Shown here piece by piece: positions 1-5,810 of a stretch of 6,898 bases of DNA; the first letter of the stretch is position 1; each line of letters begins with the position of its first letter. The notes under the pieces are model-generated. The model did not search any database, was not told the DNA's origin, and saw only the letters and a program-made list of their open reading frames with translations. A program made the position numbers and the translations under genes. Origin of the DNA: Candidatus Rokuibacteriota bacterium (GTDB lineage Bacteria; Methylomirabilota; Methylomirabilia; Rokubacteriales; CSP1-6). The stretch lies in assembly GCA_003220195.1 (NCBI GenBank), contig QHRT01000312.1, positions 3,938 to 10,835 on the forward strand, given 5' to 3'.

Positions 1-72
1 GAACGCCACCAGCGTCAGCGTGAGCTTGATGGCGATCCGTCGCGCGACGAGCGAGGCCAGGCCGCGGATCAT
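1..72 (-). CDS. Probable sensor histidine kinase, N-terminal fragment
   Basis: Only the first 24 codons lie in the window; the gene continues past the left edge. The peptide starts MIRGLASLVARR and turns hydrophobic (IAIKLTLTLVAF), which looks like a short basic cytoplasmic N-terminus running into a first membrane helix, as in membrane-bound sensor kinases. The ATG at 72-70 overlaps the TGA stop of the response regulator (71-69) as ATGA, the usual arrangement for a regulator and its partner kinase. The kinase assignment rests on this position and the start of a membrane segment; no catalytic domain is visible. In the known pairing such a kinase would autophosphorylate on His and pass the phosphate to Asp53 of the upstream regulator. 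Another membrane protein remains possible. Confidence 0.6.
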   Translation of the reverse strand, partial: MIRGLASLVARRIAIKLTLTLVAF

Positions 73-755
73 TCCGTGTCGAACCGGTAGCCGGCGCTCT
101 TCACCGTGACGATCCGGTCTCCCTTGTGCCCGAGCTTGCTGCGCAGGCGGCGGACGTGCACGTCGACGGTGCGTGACTCGATCTCGTCGGCCCGCGCATA
201 GCCCCACGCGCGCTCGAGCAGCTGCTCGCGGCTCAAGACGCGCCCCGAGGCCTCGAGCAGCGCGCGCAGGAGCTGGAACTCCTTCGGCGTCAACGTGACG
301 GGCTGACCGTCGAGCGTCACCTGGTGTCGGGCGGGCTCCAGCACGACGCCGCCCGCGGCCAGACGCGGCTCCGCCTCGACGCGCGCCGAGCGTCTGAGCA
401 CCGCGCGCACGCGCGCCACCAGCTCCTTCGGCGAGAACGGCTTCGCGACGTAATCGTCGGCGCCCAGCTCGAGGCCCACGATGCGATCGACCTCGTCCGT
501 CTTCGCCGTCAGCATGACGATCGGAATCGCGGCGGTGCGCGGGTCCGCACGAAGCTGGCGGCACACTTCGAGGCCGTCGAGCTCCGGCAGCATCAGGTCG
601 AGCACGACGAGATCCGGCGCGCGGGCGCGGATCTCGCGAAGCGCGGCAGCGCCGCCGCCCGCCGTGCGACAGCTGAAGCCCTCGCGCTCCAGGTGGAACA
701 CGACCAGGCGCCGGATGTCGGGTTCGTCTTCGACGACGAGAATGTCGCGACTCAT
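69..755 (-). CDS. PhoB/OmpR-family response regulator
   Basis: A 228-residue, full-length two-domain response regulator. The receiver domain (about 4-120) has the acidic pocket E9/D10, phosphoacceptor D53 in VLDLMLPELDG, T83 in MLTAK and the invariant lysine K105 in GADDYVAKPFSPKEL. The winged-helix DNA-binding domain (about 130-226) has the typical LTPKEFQLL, SREQLLERAWG, RTVDVHVRRLRSKL and GYRF stretches. Receiver and effector segments resemble PhoB more than other OmpR members, but PhoB function (phosphate starvation) is not shown, so no symbol is given. The ATG at 755-753 overlaps the TGA of the MFS gene (754-752) as ATGA, and the stop overlaps the next start in the same way. No good Shine-Dalgarno precedes it, so translation is probably coupled to the transporter gene. 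The open frame runs on upstream through the transporter gene, but family homology begins at MSRDILVVEDE. Confidence 0.95.
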   Translation of the reverse strand: MSRDILVVEDEPDIRRLVVFHLEREGFSCRTAGGGAAALREIRARAPDLVVLDLMLPELDGLEVCRQLRADPRTAAIPIVMLTAKTDEVDRIVGLELGADDYVAKPFSPKELVARVRAVLRRSARVEAEPRLAAGGVVLEPARHQVTLDGQPVTLTPKEFQLLRALLEASGRVLSREQLLERAWGYARADEIESRTVDVHVRRLRSKLGHKGDRIVTVKSAGYRFDTE

Positions 756-1924
756 CGCACGTCCACGCCTGAATCGTAAGCCCCCCTTCGAGCTGGTCGA
801 ACGCGCCACATCGAAAATACTCCGCCAGCGAGCGCTGCGACCGCGAACGCGAACGCCGGCAGGTAGCTCGCGGTCGCGTCGAAGATGCGGCCGCCCAGCC
901 ACGCGCCGAGCGCTTCGCCTGGCCCGGCCGCGAGCACGAGCCACCCGTAGATCGCGCCGAACGTCGGCCCCGCGAAGACGTCGGCCGCGCGCGCCGACCC
1001 GACGATGCCGGTCGACCCTTGTGCGAGGCCATAGAAGCCGATGTAGAGCACCAGCCACCACGGCGCTCCGTGCCACGCCAGCATCGCGAGGCATCCGATC
1101 CCGATTGCGGCGCTCGTGTACGTGATCGTGAGCGTCTCCGCGCGACCGAGCCGGTCGGACAGCCACCCGGTGCCGAGGCGCCCAGCGAGACTCACGAGAC
1201 TGACTGCGCCGAGCGCGGTCGCCGCCGCCGCAGGCGCGACGCCCTGCCCGATCGCGAAGGCCACCATGTGGACGTTCATCACCGGAAACGCGCACGCGCC
1301 GAAGAATCGCTGGCCGGCAAGCCACCAGAAGGCCGTGGAGCGCATTGCGTCCCGGAACGTCCAGGCGTCGCGTGACGACGGCATGGCAGACGCCGTCGCA
1401 TGGGTCGGGTCGGGCAGGCGCTGCAGCGCGTTCAACGGCACGACGAGCCCCAGCAGGAGTGCCGCCCACACCAGGAGCGTCGCGCGCCAGCCGAGTGTCG
1501 TGACCAGCGCCTGCGCGAGCGGCACCATCGCGAAGGCGCCGGCGCCGGTCCCGACGTCGGCGACGGCGATCGCGCGTCCGCGCGCCCCGGGATACCAGAG
1601 CGCGGCGACGATCATGTTCGCGTTGCTGCTGAGCGCGGCGAGTCCGAGGCCGCCGACGAGACCGTAGACGAAGACGAGCCCGAGCAGCGACGTCAGGCGG
1701 CTTGCCGCGACGAACGCGATCGCCGCGATGATCGCGCCCAGCTGGAACAGGCGGCGCGGGCCGAGTCGATCGAAGGCCCACCCGATCAGCGGGCCGCCGA
1801 GTCCGCCAACCAGCAGCACGGCGGACTGCACGACTGCGACGTCGGCGCGCGAGGCGCCGAACTCCCGGATGAGCGGCAGGTAGAGGACCGCGAACGCGGT
1901 CACGATGCCGTTCTCCACCGCCAT
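752..1924 (-). CDS. MFS transporter (monocarboxylate/OFA-like)
   Basis: A 390-residue, very hydrophobic protein with the pattern of a 12-helix major facilitator permease. The MFS motif after TM2 is seen at 48-58 (GWAFDRLGPRR) and its copy in the second half at about 251-261 (GTGWLSDRLGR). A hydrophilic central loop lies at about 168-195. The sequence EFGASRADVA after the first helix and the Gly-rich TM2 resemble the monocarboxylate/oxalate-formate type branch, so an organic-anion substrate is likely but unproven. The gene lies just downstream of a gentisate-type dioxygenase gene, which fits uptake of an aromatic acid. The ATG at 1924 is the only usual start codon in this frame nearby, but the frame stays open upstream and the preceding codons read PLALAIAAFT, which would complete TM1. 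The true start may therefore be earlier or damaged. The 3' end overlaps the response regulator start by ATGA. Confidence 0.9.
   Translation of the reverse strand: MAVENGIVTAFAVLYLPLIREFGASRADVAVVQSAVLLVGGLGGPLIGWAFDRLGPRRLFQLGAIIAAIAFVAASRLTSLLGLVFVYGLVGGLGLAALSSNANMIVAALWYPGARGRAIAVADVGTGAGAFAMVPLAQALVTTLGWRATLLVWAALLLGLVVPLNALQRLPDPTHATASAMPSSRDAWTFRDAMRSTAFWWLAGQRFFGACAFPVMNVHMVAFAIGQGVAPAAAATALGAVSLVSLAGRLGTGWLSDRLGRAETLTITYTSAAIGIGCLAMLAWHGAPWWLVLYIGFYGLAQGSTGIVGSARAADVFAGPTFGAIYGWLVLAAGPGEALGAWLGGRIFDATASYLPAFAFAVAALAGGVFSMWRVRPARRGAYDSGVDVR
787..801. repeat. Short inverted repeat TTCGA-N5-TCGAA
   Basis: Two 5-base arms (787-791 and 797-801) flank GCTGG, inside the last codons of the MFS gene and about 32 bases before the response regulator start. 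A run of six C on the plus strand (781-786) adjoins it. It falls in the codons for the polar tail after the last transporter helix. It could be a small hairpin between coupled genes, a copy of a dispersed mini-repeat, or chance. Weak support. Confidence 0.25.
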
Positions 1925-1979
1925 GGTGAAGGCGGCGATCGCGAGCGCGAGCGGTGCCGCAGAGGAGCGGACGGGCGCT

Positions 1980-3053
1980 CTACACCTCCTCGGTGCGATA
2001 GAGGTGGAGGTACGTGAGCAATGGCACGTCCTGGACGGAGAAGAGCACTGCCGGGGCGCTGCTGCTCCCGTTGGCGTGGCTGTGCGGCGCGCGTGGCGGC
2101 ACGACGACGAAGTCTCCGGGGCCCCAGTCGAACCGCGTCGTGCCGACGGTGGTCGACCCCGTGCCTTCGAGAACGTAATACACCGCGCTGGACGTCTCGC
2201 GGTGCGCCCGCGTGCGCACCCCCGGGCGCAACATCTGCGCGTAGCACCCGAGCGCCGGCGTCACCGAACGCCCGGTGATGGGATCGACGTACTCCATGAT
2301 GACGTCGTCGAACGGGCTCGGCTCGAGCGTCGCGAGACGATCGAGCGCCGCGCGCGTCGCGTCCCACCGCCAGTGCAGCAGGTGGTGGTGATGCGGCGAT
2401 CCTCCAGGCGGGCGCCACGCGGGCCGGAGCCCCGCGTGCGCGAATCGCCGCTCGGAGACACCGGGGAGCGTCGCCGGTTGCTGGCGCTCGTCCGGGTACG
2501 GCTCGCCGGAGAGATTCTCGAGATAGCGGACGATCGGCGAGTCGAGCAGGTCGATCCACATCGCCGGATCGGGGCCGTCGTTGCCGTGGTCGTGCCACGT
2601 CATGCTGGGCGTGAGCACGAGATCGCCGGAGCGCATCTCGCATCGGTCGCCCTCGATCGTCGTGTACGCGTTCCGCCCGCGGAGCATGAACCGGATCGCG
2701 CTCGGCGTGTGGCGATGCGCCGGCGCGACCTCGCCGGGCAGCAGATACTGGATCGCGATCGAGATCGTGTGGGTCGCGGTGCGCTCCGGTACGCCGGGAT
2801 TGTCGAGGCGGATGATGCGGCGCTCGGCGCCACGGCCGGGCTTCATCAGCTCCGGGCCTTCCAGCACGAGCGGCTCGATGTCACTCCAGCGCCAGTGGCG
2901 CGCCTGCACCGCCGTCGTCTTCGGCGGGATCAACGGGCCCGGCGACGTCCAGGGCGCGTCGAGCCCCGCCGCGCGCAGCTTTGCGGCGAACGCCGCGAAC
3001 CGCTCCGCCTCGGAGACGACCGCCGTCTCCGTCTCGCTCACCAGCTTTGCCAT
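1980..3053 (-). CDS. Gentisate/salicylate 1,2-dioxygenase-like bicupin
   Basis: A 357-residue, full-length two-cupin protein of the gentisate 1,2-dioxygenase / salicylate / 1-hydroxy-2-naphthoate dioxygenase family, cytoplasmic Fe(II) enzymes that open monohydroxylated or dihydroxylated aromatic acids with O2. Cupin 1 (about 95-170) has LPGEVAPAHRHT with H113 and H115, and TPSMTWHDHGN with H154 as probable third iron ligand and H156 next to it. R121 in IRFMLRG matches an arginine described as binding the substrate carboxylate in the salicylate enzyme (recalled from the literature). Cupin 2 (about 270-345) has RAHRETSSAVYYVLEG and PPRAPHSHAN and is usually not the main active site. A natural His run (221-224, HHHH) lies between the domains. 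ATG 3053 is preceded by GAGGAG at good spacing. The gene is first in a likely operon with the MFS transporter. Family is sure; substrate is not. Confidence 0.9.
   Translation of the reverse strand: MAKLVSETETAVVSEAERFAAFAAKLRAAGLDAPWTSPGPLIPPKTTAVQARHWRWSDIEPLVLEGPELMKPGRGAERRIIRLDNPGVPERTATHTISIAIQYLLPGEVAPAHRHTPSAIRFMLRGRNAYTTIEGDRCEMRSGDLVLTPSMTWHDHGNDGPDPAMWIDLLDSPIVRYLENLSGEPYPDERQQPATLPGVSERRFAHAGLRPAWRPPGGSPHHHHLLHWRWDATRAALDRLATLEPSPFDDVIMEYVDPITGRSVTPALGCYAQMLRPGVRTRAHRETSSAVYYVLEGTGSTTVGTTRFDWGPGDFVVVPPRAPHSHANGSSSAPAVLFSVQDVPLLTYLHLYRTEEV
1985..1990 (-). promoter_or_regulatory. AGGAGG Shine-Dalgarno-like site without a nearby usable start
   Basis: AGGAGG on the minus strand lies in the last codons of the dioxygenase gene (Glu-Glu-Val-stop), where a ribosome site for the MFS gene would be expected. 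No ATG, GTG or TTG follows in the MFS frame until the ATG at 1924, about 60 bases on, which is too far for normal use. In the MFS frame the expected position holds Arg-Ala-Pro-Val codons (the Val is GTC). It may be a relic of the original transporter start, or simply the coding sequence for Glu-Glu. Confidence 0.4.
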
Positions 3054-3060
3054 GTTGAAT

Positions 3061-3066
3061 CTCCTC
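3061..3066 (-). promoter_or_regulatory. Shine-Dalgarno site of the dioxygenase gene
   Basis: GAGGAG on the minus strand ends 7 bases before the ATG at 3053 and fixes that start. It is the clearest ribosome binding site in the window and contrasts with the four genes to its right, which have none. Confidence 0.75.
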
Positions 3067-3078
3067 TACCGGTTCGCT

Positions 3079-3093
3079 CACGCGAAACGCGTG
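3079..3093. promoter_or_regulatory. Perfect hairpin/operator-like palindrome upstream of the dioxygenase
   Basis: CACGCG-AAA-CGCGTG is a perfect inverted repeat with 6-base arms and a 3-base loop. On the minus strand it lies 12 bases upstream of the GAGGAG site of the dioxygenase gene, where a repressor or activator site, or a 5' leader hairpin, could control ring-cleavage expression. The 219-base gap (3054-3272) that contains it has no convincing gene and no clear -35/-10 pair on the minus strand. Function is inferred from position only. Confidence 0.4.
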
Positions 3094-3230
3094 GCTTTCC
3101 AGCGTCGCCCACGCCTCGCGCATGGTCTCGACGCGGCTTCCCGGCTCGGCGCCGCGCCCTCAGTCTGCCCTGCCTCGCGCTCTGACGCGAGCCGCTGCCT
3201 CCGGCATTCCAGCAGCGCGTGTCCGAGCGG

Positions 3231-3248
3231 CACTGGCGAAACGCCGTG
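3231..3248. terminator. Hairpin after the mug gene, possible weak terminator
   Basis: CAC-T-GGCG-AAA-CGCC-GTG forms a 7-pair stem with one bulged T and an AAA loop. It starts 24 bases beyond the mug stop on the minus strand. No T-run follows on the minus strand, so it is a poor intrinsic terminator. It resembles the palindrome at 3079-3093 (CAC start, AAA loop, GTG end), so both may instead be sites for one factor. Confidence 0.3.
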
Positions 3249-3272
3249 CTTCTTCGCGAGCCGGCAGCGCGA

Positions 3273-3875
3273 TTATCGCTCGCTGCGCGCCGTCTCACCC
3301 TCGGTGAGAAAGTCGGCGAGCCGGTCGTACCACGCGCGCTGATCGGCAACCGTGAAGTGCGCGTTCGCCGGGCTCGGGTTCGGGACGACGTAGAGCCTGG
3401 TCGCGGCGATGCTGATCGGCTGTGGGCCCAGCACGGGCGAGTGGTCATTCCGCCGGAGCGCGATCTCGAGGAACGGCCGATACGCGGTGAGGCCGTGGAA
3501 GCACGCCACGCGAGGCGCATACCTCTTGAGCCGTGTCAGCAGGCGCGGCGCCCATTCCGCGAAGTCAGCCGGTGTCAGACCGGCGGCGTTCGCCGACGGA
3601 CGCTTCACGACGTCGGTGAACCCGATGCCGAACCCGAGCAGGTCGCCGTCGTGCTGCGGGCCGAGCACGTCGACGCCGAGGCGTTCGCGCACTCGCGCGC
3701 TCAGGCGCGACGCCGAGAACGCGGGCCAGAACCGGCTGGTCGATCGCGCGAAGTAATGGCCGCGCTCGACGGAGTAGAGACCGGGATTGATCCCGATGAA
3801 CACGAGATCGAGCCCGCGACCGAGATGATCGGGCAGCGTCGTGAACGGATAGCGGCCGGACCCTGCGCGTGGCAC
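3273..3875 (-). CDS. mug: G/U mismatch-specific uracil-DNA glycosylase (Mug/TDG family)
   Basis: A 200-residue protein from the GTG at 3875. It carries the Mug/TDG signature LVFIGINPGLYS (24-35), with N30 of GINPG at the position of the catalytic Asn (N18 in E. coli Mug), then GHYFA...SRFW (39-50), GIGFTDVVKRPSA (83-95) and VVPNPSPANA (163-172), the minor-groove/recognition loop (NPSG in E. coli). Such enzymes remove U or ethenocytosine opposite G in base excision repair. E. coli Mug is 168 residues, so this one has a short basic N-terminal and a polar C-terminal extension. The frame stays open upstream but would run into the divergent gene, and homology begins close to residue 20. No Shine-Dalgarno is seen; a TACGAT box ends 6 bases before the GTG. 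It ends with TAA at 3275-3273. Family is certain, exact start less so. Confidence 0.93.
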   Translation of the reverse strand: MPRAGSGRYPFTTLPDHLGRGLDLVFIGINPGLYSVERGHYFARSTSRFWPAFSASRLSARVRERLGVDVLGPQHDGDLLGFGIGFTDVVKRPSANAAGLTPADFAEWAPRLLTRLKRYAPRVACFHGLTAYRPFLEIALRRNDHSPVLGPQPISIAATRLYVVPNPSPANAHFTVADQRAWYDRLADFLTEGETARSER

Positions 3876-3881
3876 GTCGAG

Positions 3882-3887
3882 ATCGTA
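3882..3887 (-). promoter_or_regulatory. -10-like box of mug (TACGAT)
   Basis: On the minus strand TACGAT is followed by six bases and then the GTG start of mug, placing a transcript start at or next to the start codon. No matching -35 is seen at 15-19 bases. The call rests on its likeness to the boxes before the Uma2 gene and the enolase-family gene. Confidence 0.3.
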
Positions 3888-3918
3888 CCCCGTCGATCCG
3901 TGTCCCCCGTGGACGACA

Positions 3919-3947
3919 TTGACCGGTCCAGTCGGCGCCGCTACGAT
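3919..3947 (+). promoter_or_regulatory. Sigma-70-type promoter of the Uma2 gene
   Basis: TTGACC (3919-3924) and TACGAT (3942-3947) are separated by 17 bases, matching the housekeeping consensus at 5/6 and 4/6. The predicted transcript start (about 3954) falls right at the GTG at 3955, implying a leaderless message. The TTG of the -35 box is itself an in-frame start candidate (3919); this promoter argues against using it. Confidence 0.5.
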
Positions 3948-3954
3948 CGATGGT

Positions 3955-4530
3955 GTGGCGCAACGAGCTCTGACCGTTCGGCGATGGCAGCGCACGGAAT
4001 ACGAGCGTCTGGTAGACCTTGGCGCGTTCGAGCGTGAGCCAGTCGAGCTGATTGCCGGGCAACTCATCGTCGCCGAGCCGCAGAGCAGCTATCACGCGAC
4101 CACCGTCGGCTTCATCGACGATGCGTTGCGGGCCTTCCTTCCGCGTGGGTTCTTCGTCAGAGCCCAGATGCCGCTCGCCCTGGACGCTGACTCGGCTCCC
4201 GAGCCCGATCTCGCGGTGGTCCGCGGAACCCGCGAGGACTATCTGACGACCCATCCGGCGCGCCCGGTCCTCGTGATCGAGGTCGCGGACTACAGTCTCC
4301 ACTTCGATCGCCACGACAAAGCGAGCCTCTACGCTCGGGGCCACATTGCCGATTACTGGATCGTCAATCTCGTCGAGCGCGTCCTCGAGGTGTATCGCGA
4401 CCCGGAACGTGATCCGTCTGCACCGTACGGCTGGCGCTACCGGTCGGTGGCGTCACTCATCCCGCCTGCGGTGGTCACGCCGCTCGAGATTCCCACGACC
4501 GCCATCGCCGTTGGCGATCTCCTGCGCTGA
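3955..4530 (+). CDS. Uma2-family protein (PD-(D/E)XK-like putative endonuclease)
   Basis: A 191-residue protein from GTG 3955 (203 residues if TTG 3919 were used). It shows the Uma2 (formerly DUF820) layout: N-terminal LTVRRWQRTEYERLVD, VELIAGQLIV with an acidic residue (E31), PEPDLAVVRG with D85, VLVIEVAD with E109, then K122 in RHDKASLYA and DYWIVNL. D85, E109 and K122 fit the restriction-endonuclease-like catalytic set. Cellular function of the family is unknown; members are common as stand-alone genes in cyanobacteria, Acidobacteriota and others. The GTG start is preferred because a promoter with its -10 ends 7 bases before it; no Shine-Dalgarno is seen for either start. The gene is divergent from mug, and the last 78 bases overlap the opposing membrane-protein gene. 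Its natural ending (IPTTAIAVGDLLR) looks family-typical, so the stop is probably real. Confidence 0.88.
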   Translation: MAQRALTVRRWQRTEYERLVDLGAFEREPVELIAGQLIVAEPQSSYHATTVGFIDDALRAFLPRGFFVRAQMPLALDADSAPEPDLAVVRGTREDYLTTHPARPVLVIEVADYSLHFDRHDKASLYARGHIADYWIVNLVERVLEVYRDPERDPSAPYGWRYRSVASLIPPAVVTPLEIPTTAIAVGDLLR

Positions 4531-5739
4531 TCCGCTCGCTCCGGTTCCGACGAACAGGAGCAGGGCCGACGCAAGGTACACCGCGGCGAACTTCCCTGCC
4601 GGCCCGGGGTCGAGGACTCCCAGGAACGAGTAGAAGTGGTGAAAGGACCCGATCGCCGCGGCGAAGGCGCTGACGAAGACCAGACGCTGCTGCACGGCGA
4701 TCGGCAGCACCGTGTCGGCCAGGACGATCCCGAGGCCGACCAGAACCGGCACGTAGCCGAGCATGGTCAACCTCGGCAGGCTGTGGCCGGTGATGACTGG
4801 CCCGGCGAGAAAAGGCGTCAGATCGATCGACGCGGTCAGCGCCAGACAGAGCCACAGCCGTCGATTCCGGTACCACCCGCCGGGGAGCGCGCGCGTCACG
4901 GCCAGCGACAGAAAGAGCGCCACGGGCAGTGCGAAGCCGATGAGCCCTCTGGCGGTGAAGGCGGACAGCGCCACGAGCGAGAATTGCCCGGCGATCCACT
5001 CCACGAGCCCGACGAAGTAGCGGATCGGGACCCTCGGTTTCGAGAAGGACATCACCATCCACGTGGTCCCGAGGTAGACGAGCGGCCCGAGCGCCGCCAC
5101 GATCAGGCAATGCGCGACCCGCACCTTTCGCGGCGCGTTCCATTCCAGCCAGATCCAGGCCATCACACCAGGGATGAGCGTCAGCGCGGTCTGCTTGCTC
5201 AGCGTCGCGAAGAGCAGCGCGACATACGTCAAGCCCGGGCGTTCGCCGAGCAGGCCGAGGAGCACCAGCACGACCCCGAGCTGAAAGCCGAGATCGCTGA
5301 CCATCCACGGAATCGCGAGGTGGTAGCGAAACATGTACGCGTTCAGGATCAGGATGCCGAGGAGCACCATCCGCATCTCGATCGAGAGCGCGAAGTAGCG
5401 GAGAATCCGCCGGAAGAGCACCACCACGCCAAGCACGACCAGCACGGCGAAGCCGCGAAAGACCTGCTCCACGGGCACGCCGAACATCCGGGCGACTCCA
5501 CCGAGGACGTACGGCAAGACGAAGCGCTGGGATTTGTGGAGCCACAGCGTCGCGTCATACGGCAGCGACGGAAACGCGTTGGCGATGGTGAGGTAGGAGT
5601 AGGAATCGCCCCCGGCGAAGCGCACCCACGCGGCGTCCGCCTCCAGCGAAAGATAGCGGTTCGTCACGAGGAGGGAGACGAGCAACAGCGCCGTGAAGCA
5701 GACCTCTACGCGGACGCCGGAGCTCGACGGTGAGGTCAT
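4453..5739 (-). CDS. Polytopic membrane protein, GT-C-like, function unknown
   Basis: A 428-residue protein from ATG 5739 with roughly 9-11 hydrophobic segments, the first at about 14-27, then from 97 to 400. After the first helix comes a periplasmic-type loop with GGDSYSYLTIANAFPSLPYD (D45) and H68...RFVLPYVLG, and later ATLSKQTALTLIP (178-190). An acidic residue plus Tyr in the first large loop and an S-K-(E/Q)-T-A-L stretch recall lipid-linked-sugar glycosyltransferases of the GT-C fold and related uncharacterised envelope proteins, but no named family is secure. A TTG at 5778 would add 13 residues; ATG is preferred because homology-like sequence starts later and a -10-like box lies just before it. 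No Shine-Dalgarno is visible. The hydrophilic tail (404-428) is encoded opposite the end of the Uma2 gene. The gene is divergent from the enolase-family gene. Confidence 0.82.
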   Translation of the reverse strand: MTSPSSSGVRVEVCFTALLLVSLLVTNRYLSLEADAAWVRFAGGDSYSYLTIANAFPSLPYDATLWLHKSQRFVLPYVLGGVARMFGVPVEQVFRGFAVLVVLGVVVLFRRILRYFALSIEMRMVLLGILILNAYMFRYHLAIPWMVSDLGFQLGVVLVLLGLLGERPGLTYVALLFATLSKQTALTLIPGVMAWIWLEWNAPRKVRVAHCLIVAALGPLVYLGTTWMVMSFSKPRVPIRYFVGLVEWIAGQFSLVALSAFTARGLIGFALPVALFLSLAVTRALPGGWYRNRRLWLCLALTASIDLTPFLAGPVITGHSLPRLTMLGYVPVLVGLGIVLADTVLPIAVQQRLVFVSAFAAAIGSFHHFYSFLGVLDPGPAGKFAAVYLASALLLFVGTGASGSAQEIANGDGGRGNLERRDHRRRDE

Positions 5740-5748
5740 GTGTCGCGA

Positions 5749-5778
5749 AGTATGGCGATCCGCGCCGGGTCCGGGCAA
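5749..5778 (-). promoter_or_regulatory. Candidate promoter of the membrane-protein gene
   Basis: On the minus strand TTGCCC (5778-5773) and CATACT (5754-5749) are 18 bases apart, each matching consensus at 4 of 6 positions. The -10 ends 9 bases before ATG 5739, so the message would have almost no leader. This fits the lack of a Shine-Dalgarno and argues against a start at TTG 5778, which lies within the -35. Confidence 0.35.
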
Positions 5779-5796
5779 AGGATTTCTGCGGCGGGG

Positions 5797-5802
5797 TATG
5801 AT
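5797..5802 (+). promoter_or_regulatory. -10 box of the enolase-family gene (TATGAT)
   Basis: TATGAT matches the -10 consensus at 5 of 6 positions and ends 8 bases before ATG 5811, so transcription should begin within 1-2 bases of the start codon. No good -35 lies 16-19 bases upstream. No Shine-Dalgarno is present between box and ATG. Confidence 0.4.
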
Positions 5803-5810
5803 CGTCGGAC

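Noticed and set aside
756..1781. Upstream extension of the response-regulator frame to about 570 codons
   Set aside because: The extension is Arg/Ala-rich and lies inside the transporter gene in another frame; response-regulator homology begins at MSRDILVVEDE (755).
2382..2393. Four consecutive His codons (221-224) in the dioxygenase, resembling an affinity tag
   Set aside because: It sits in the interdomain region, where relatives also have aromatic and His residues before a Trp/Arg stretch; nothing else suggests an artificial construct.
2881..3123. Possible small minus-strand gene starting MREAWATLESHAF just upstream of the dioxygenase
   Set aside because: Only about 23 codons lie outside the dioxygenase gene, the rest overlaps it in another frame and becomes Gly/Arg/Ala-rich; no ribosome site of its own.
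1905..3185. Open frame of 426 codons on the plus strand
   Set aside because: It lies opposite the dioxygenase gene, is dominated by Arg, Ala, Glu and His with no domain, and is explained by the GC bias of the real gene.
3919..3921. TTG as start of the Uma2 protein
   Set aside because: The TTG forms part of a good -35 box, no Shine-Dalgarno precedes it, and the GTG at 3955 lies exactly at the predicted transcript start.
3565..4344. Minus-strand frame of 259 codons across mug and the Uma2 gene
   Set aside because: It crosses both recognised genes in a wrong frame; mug and Uma2 motifs are in other frames.
4636..5733. Open frame of 365 codons on the plus strand
   Set aside because: Composition is His/Arg/Glu/Gln-rich and low complexity, the mirror of the hydrophobic codons of the membrane-protein gene on the other strand.
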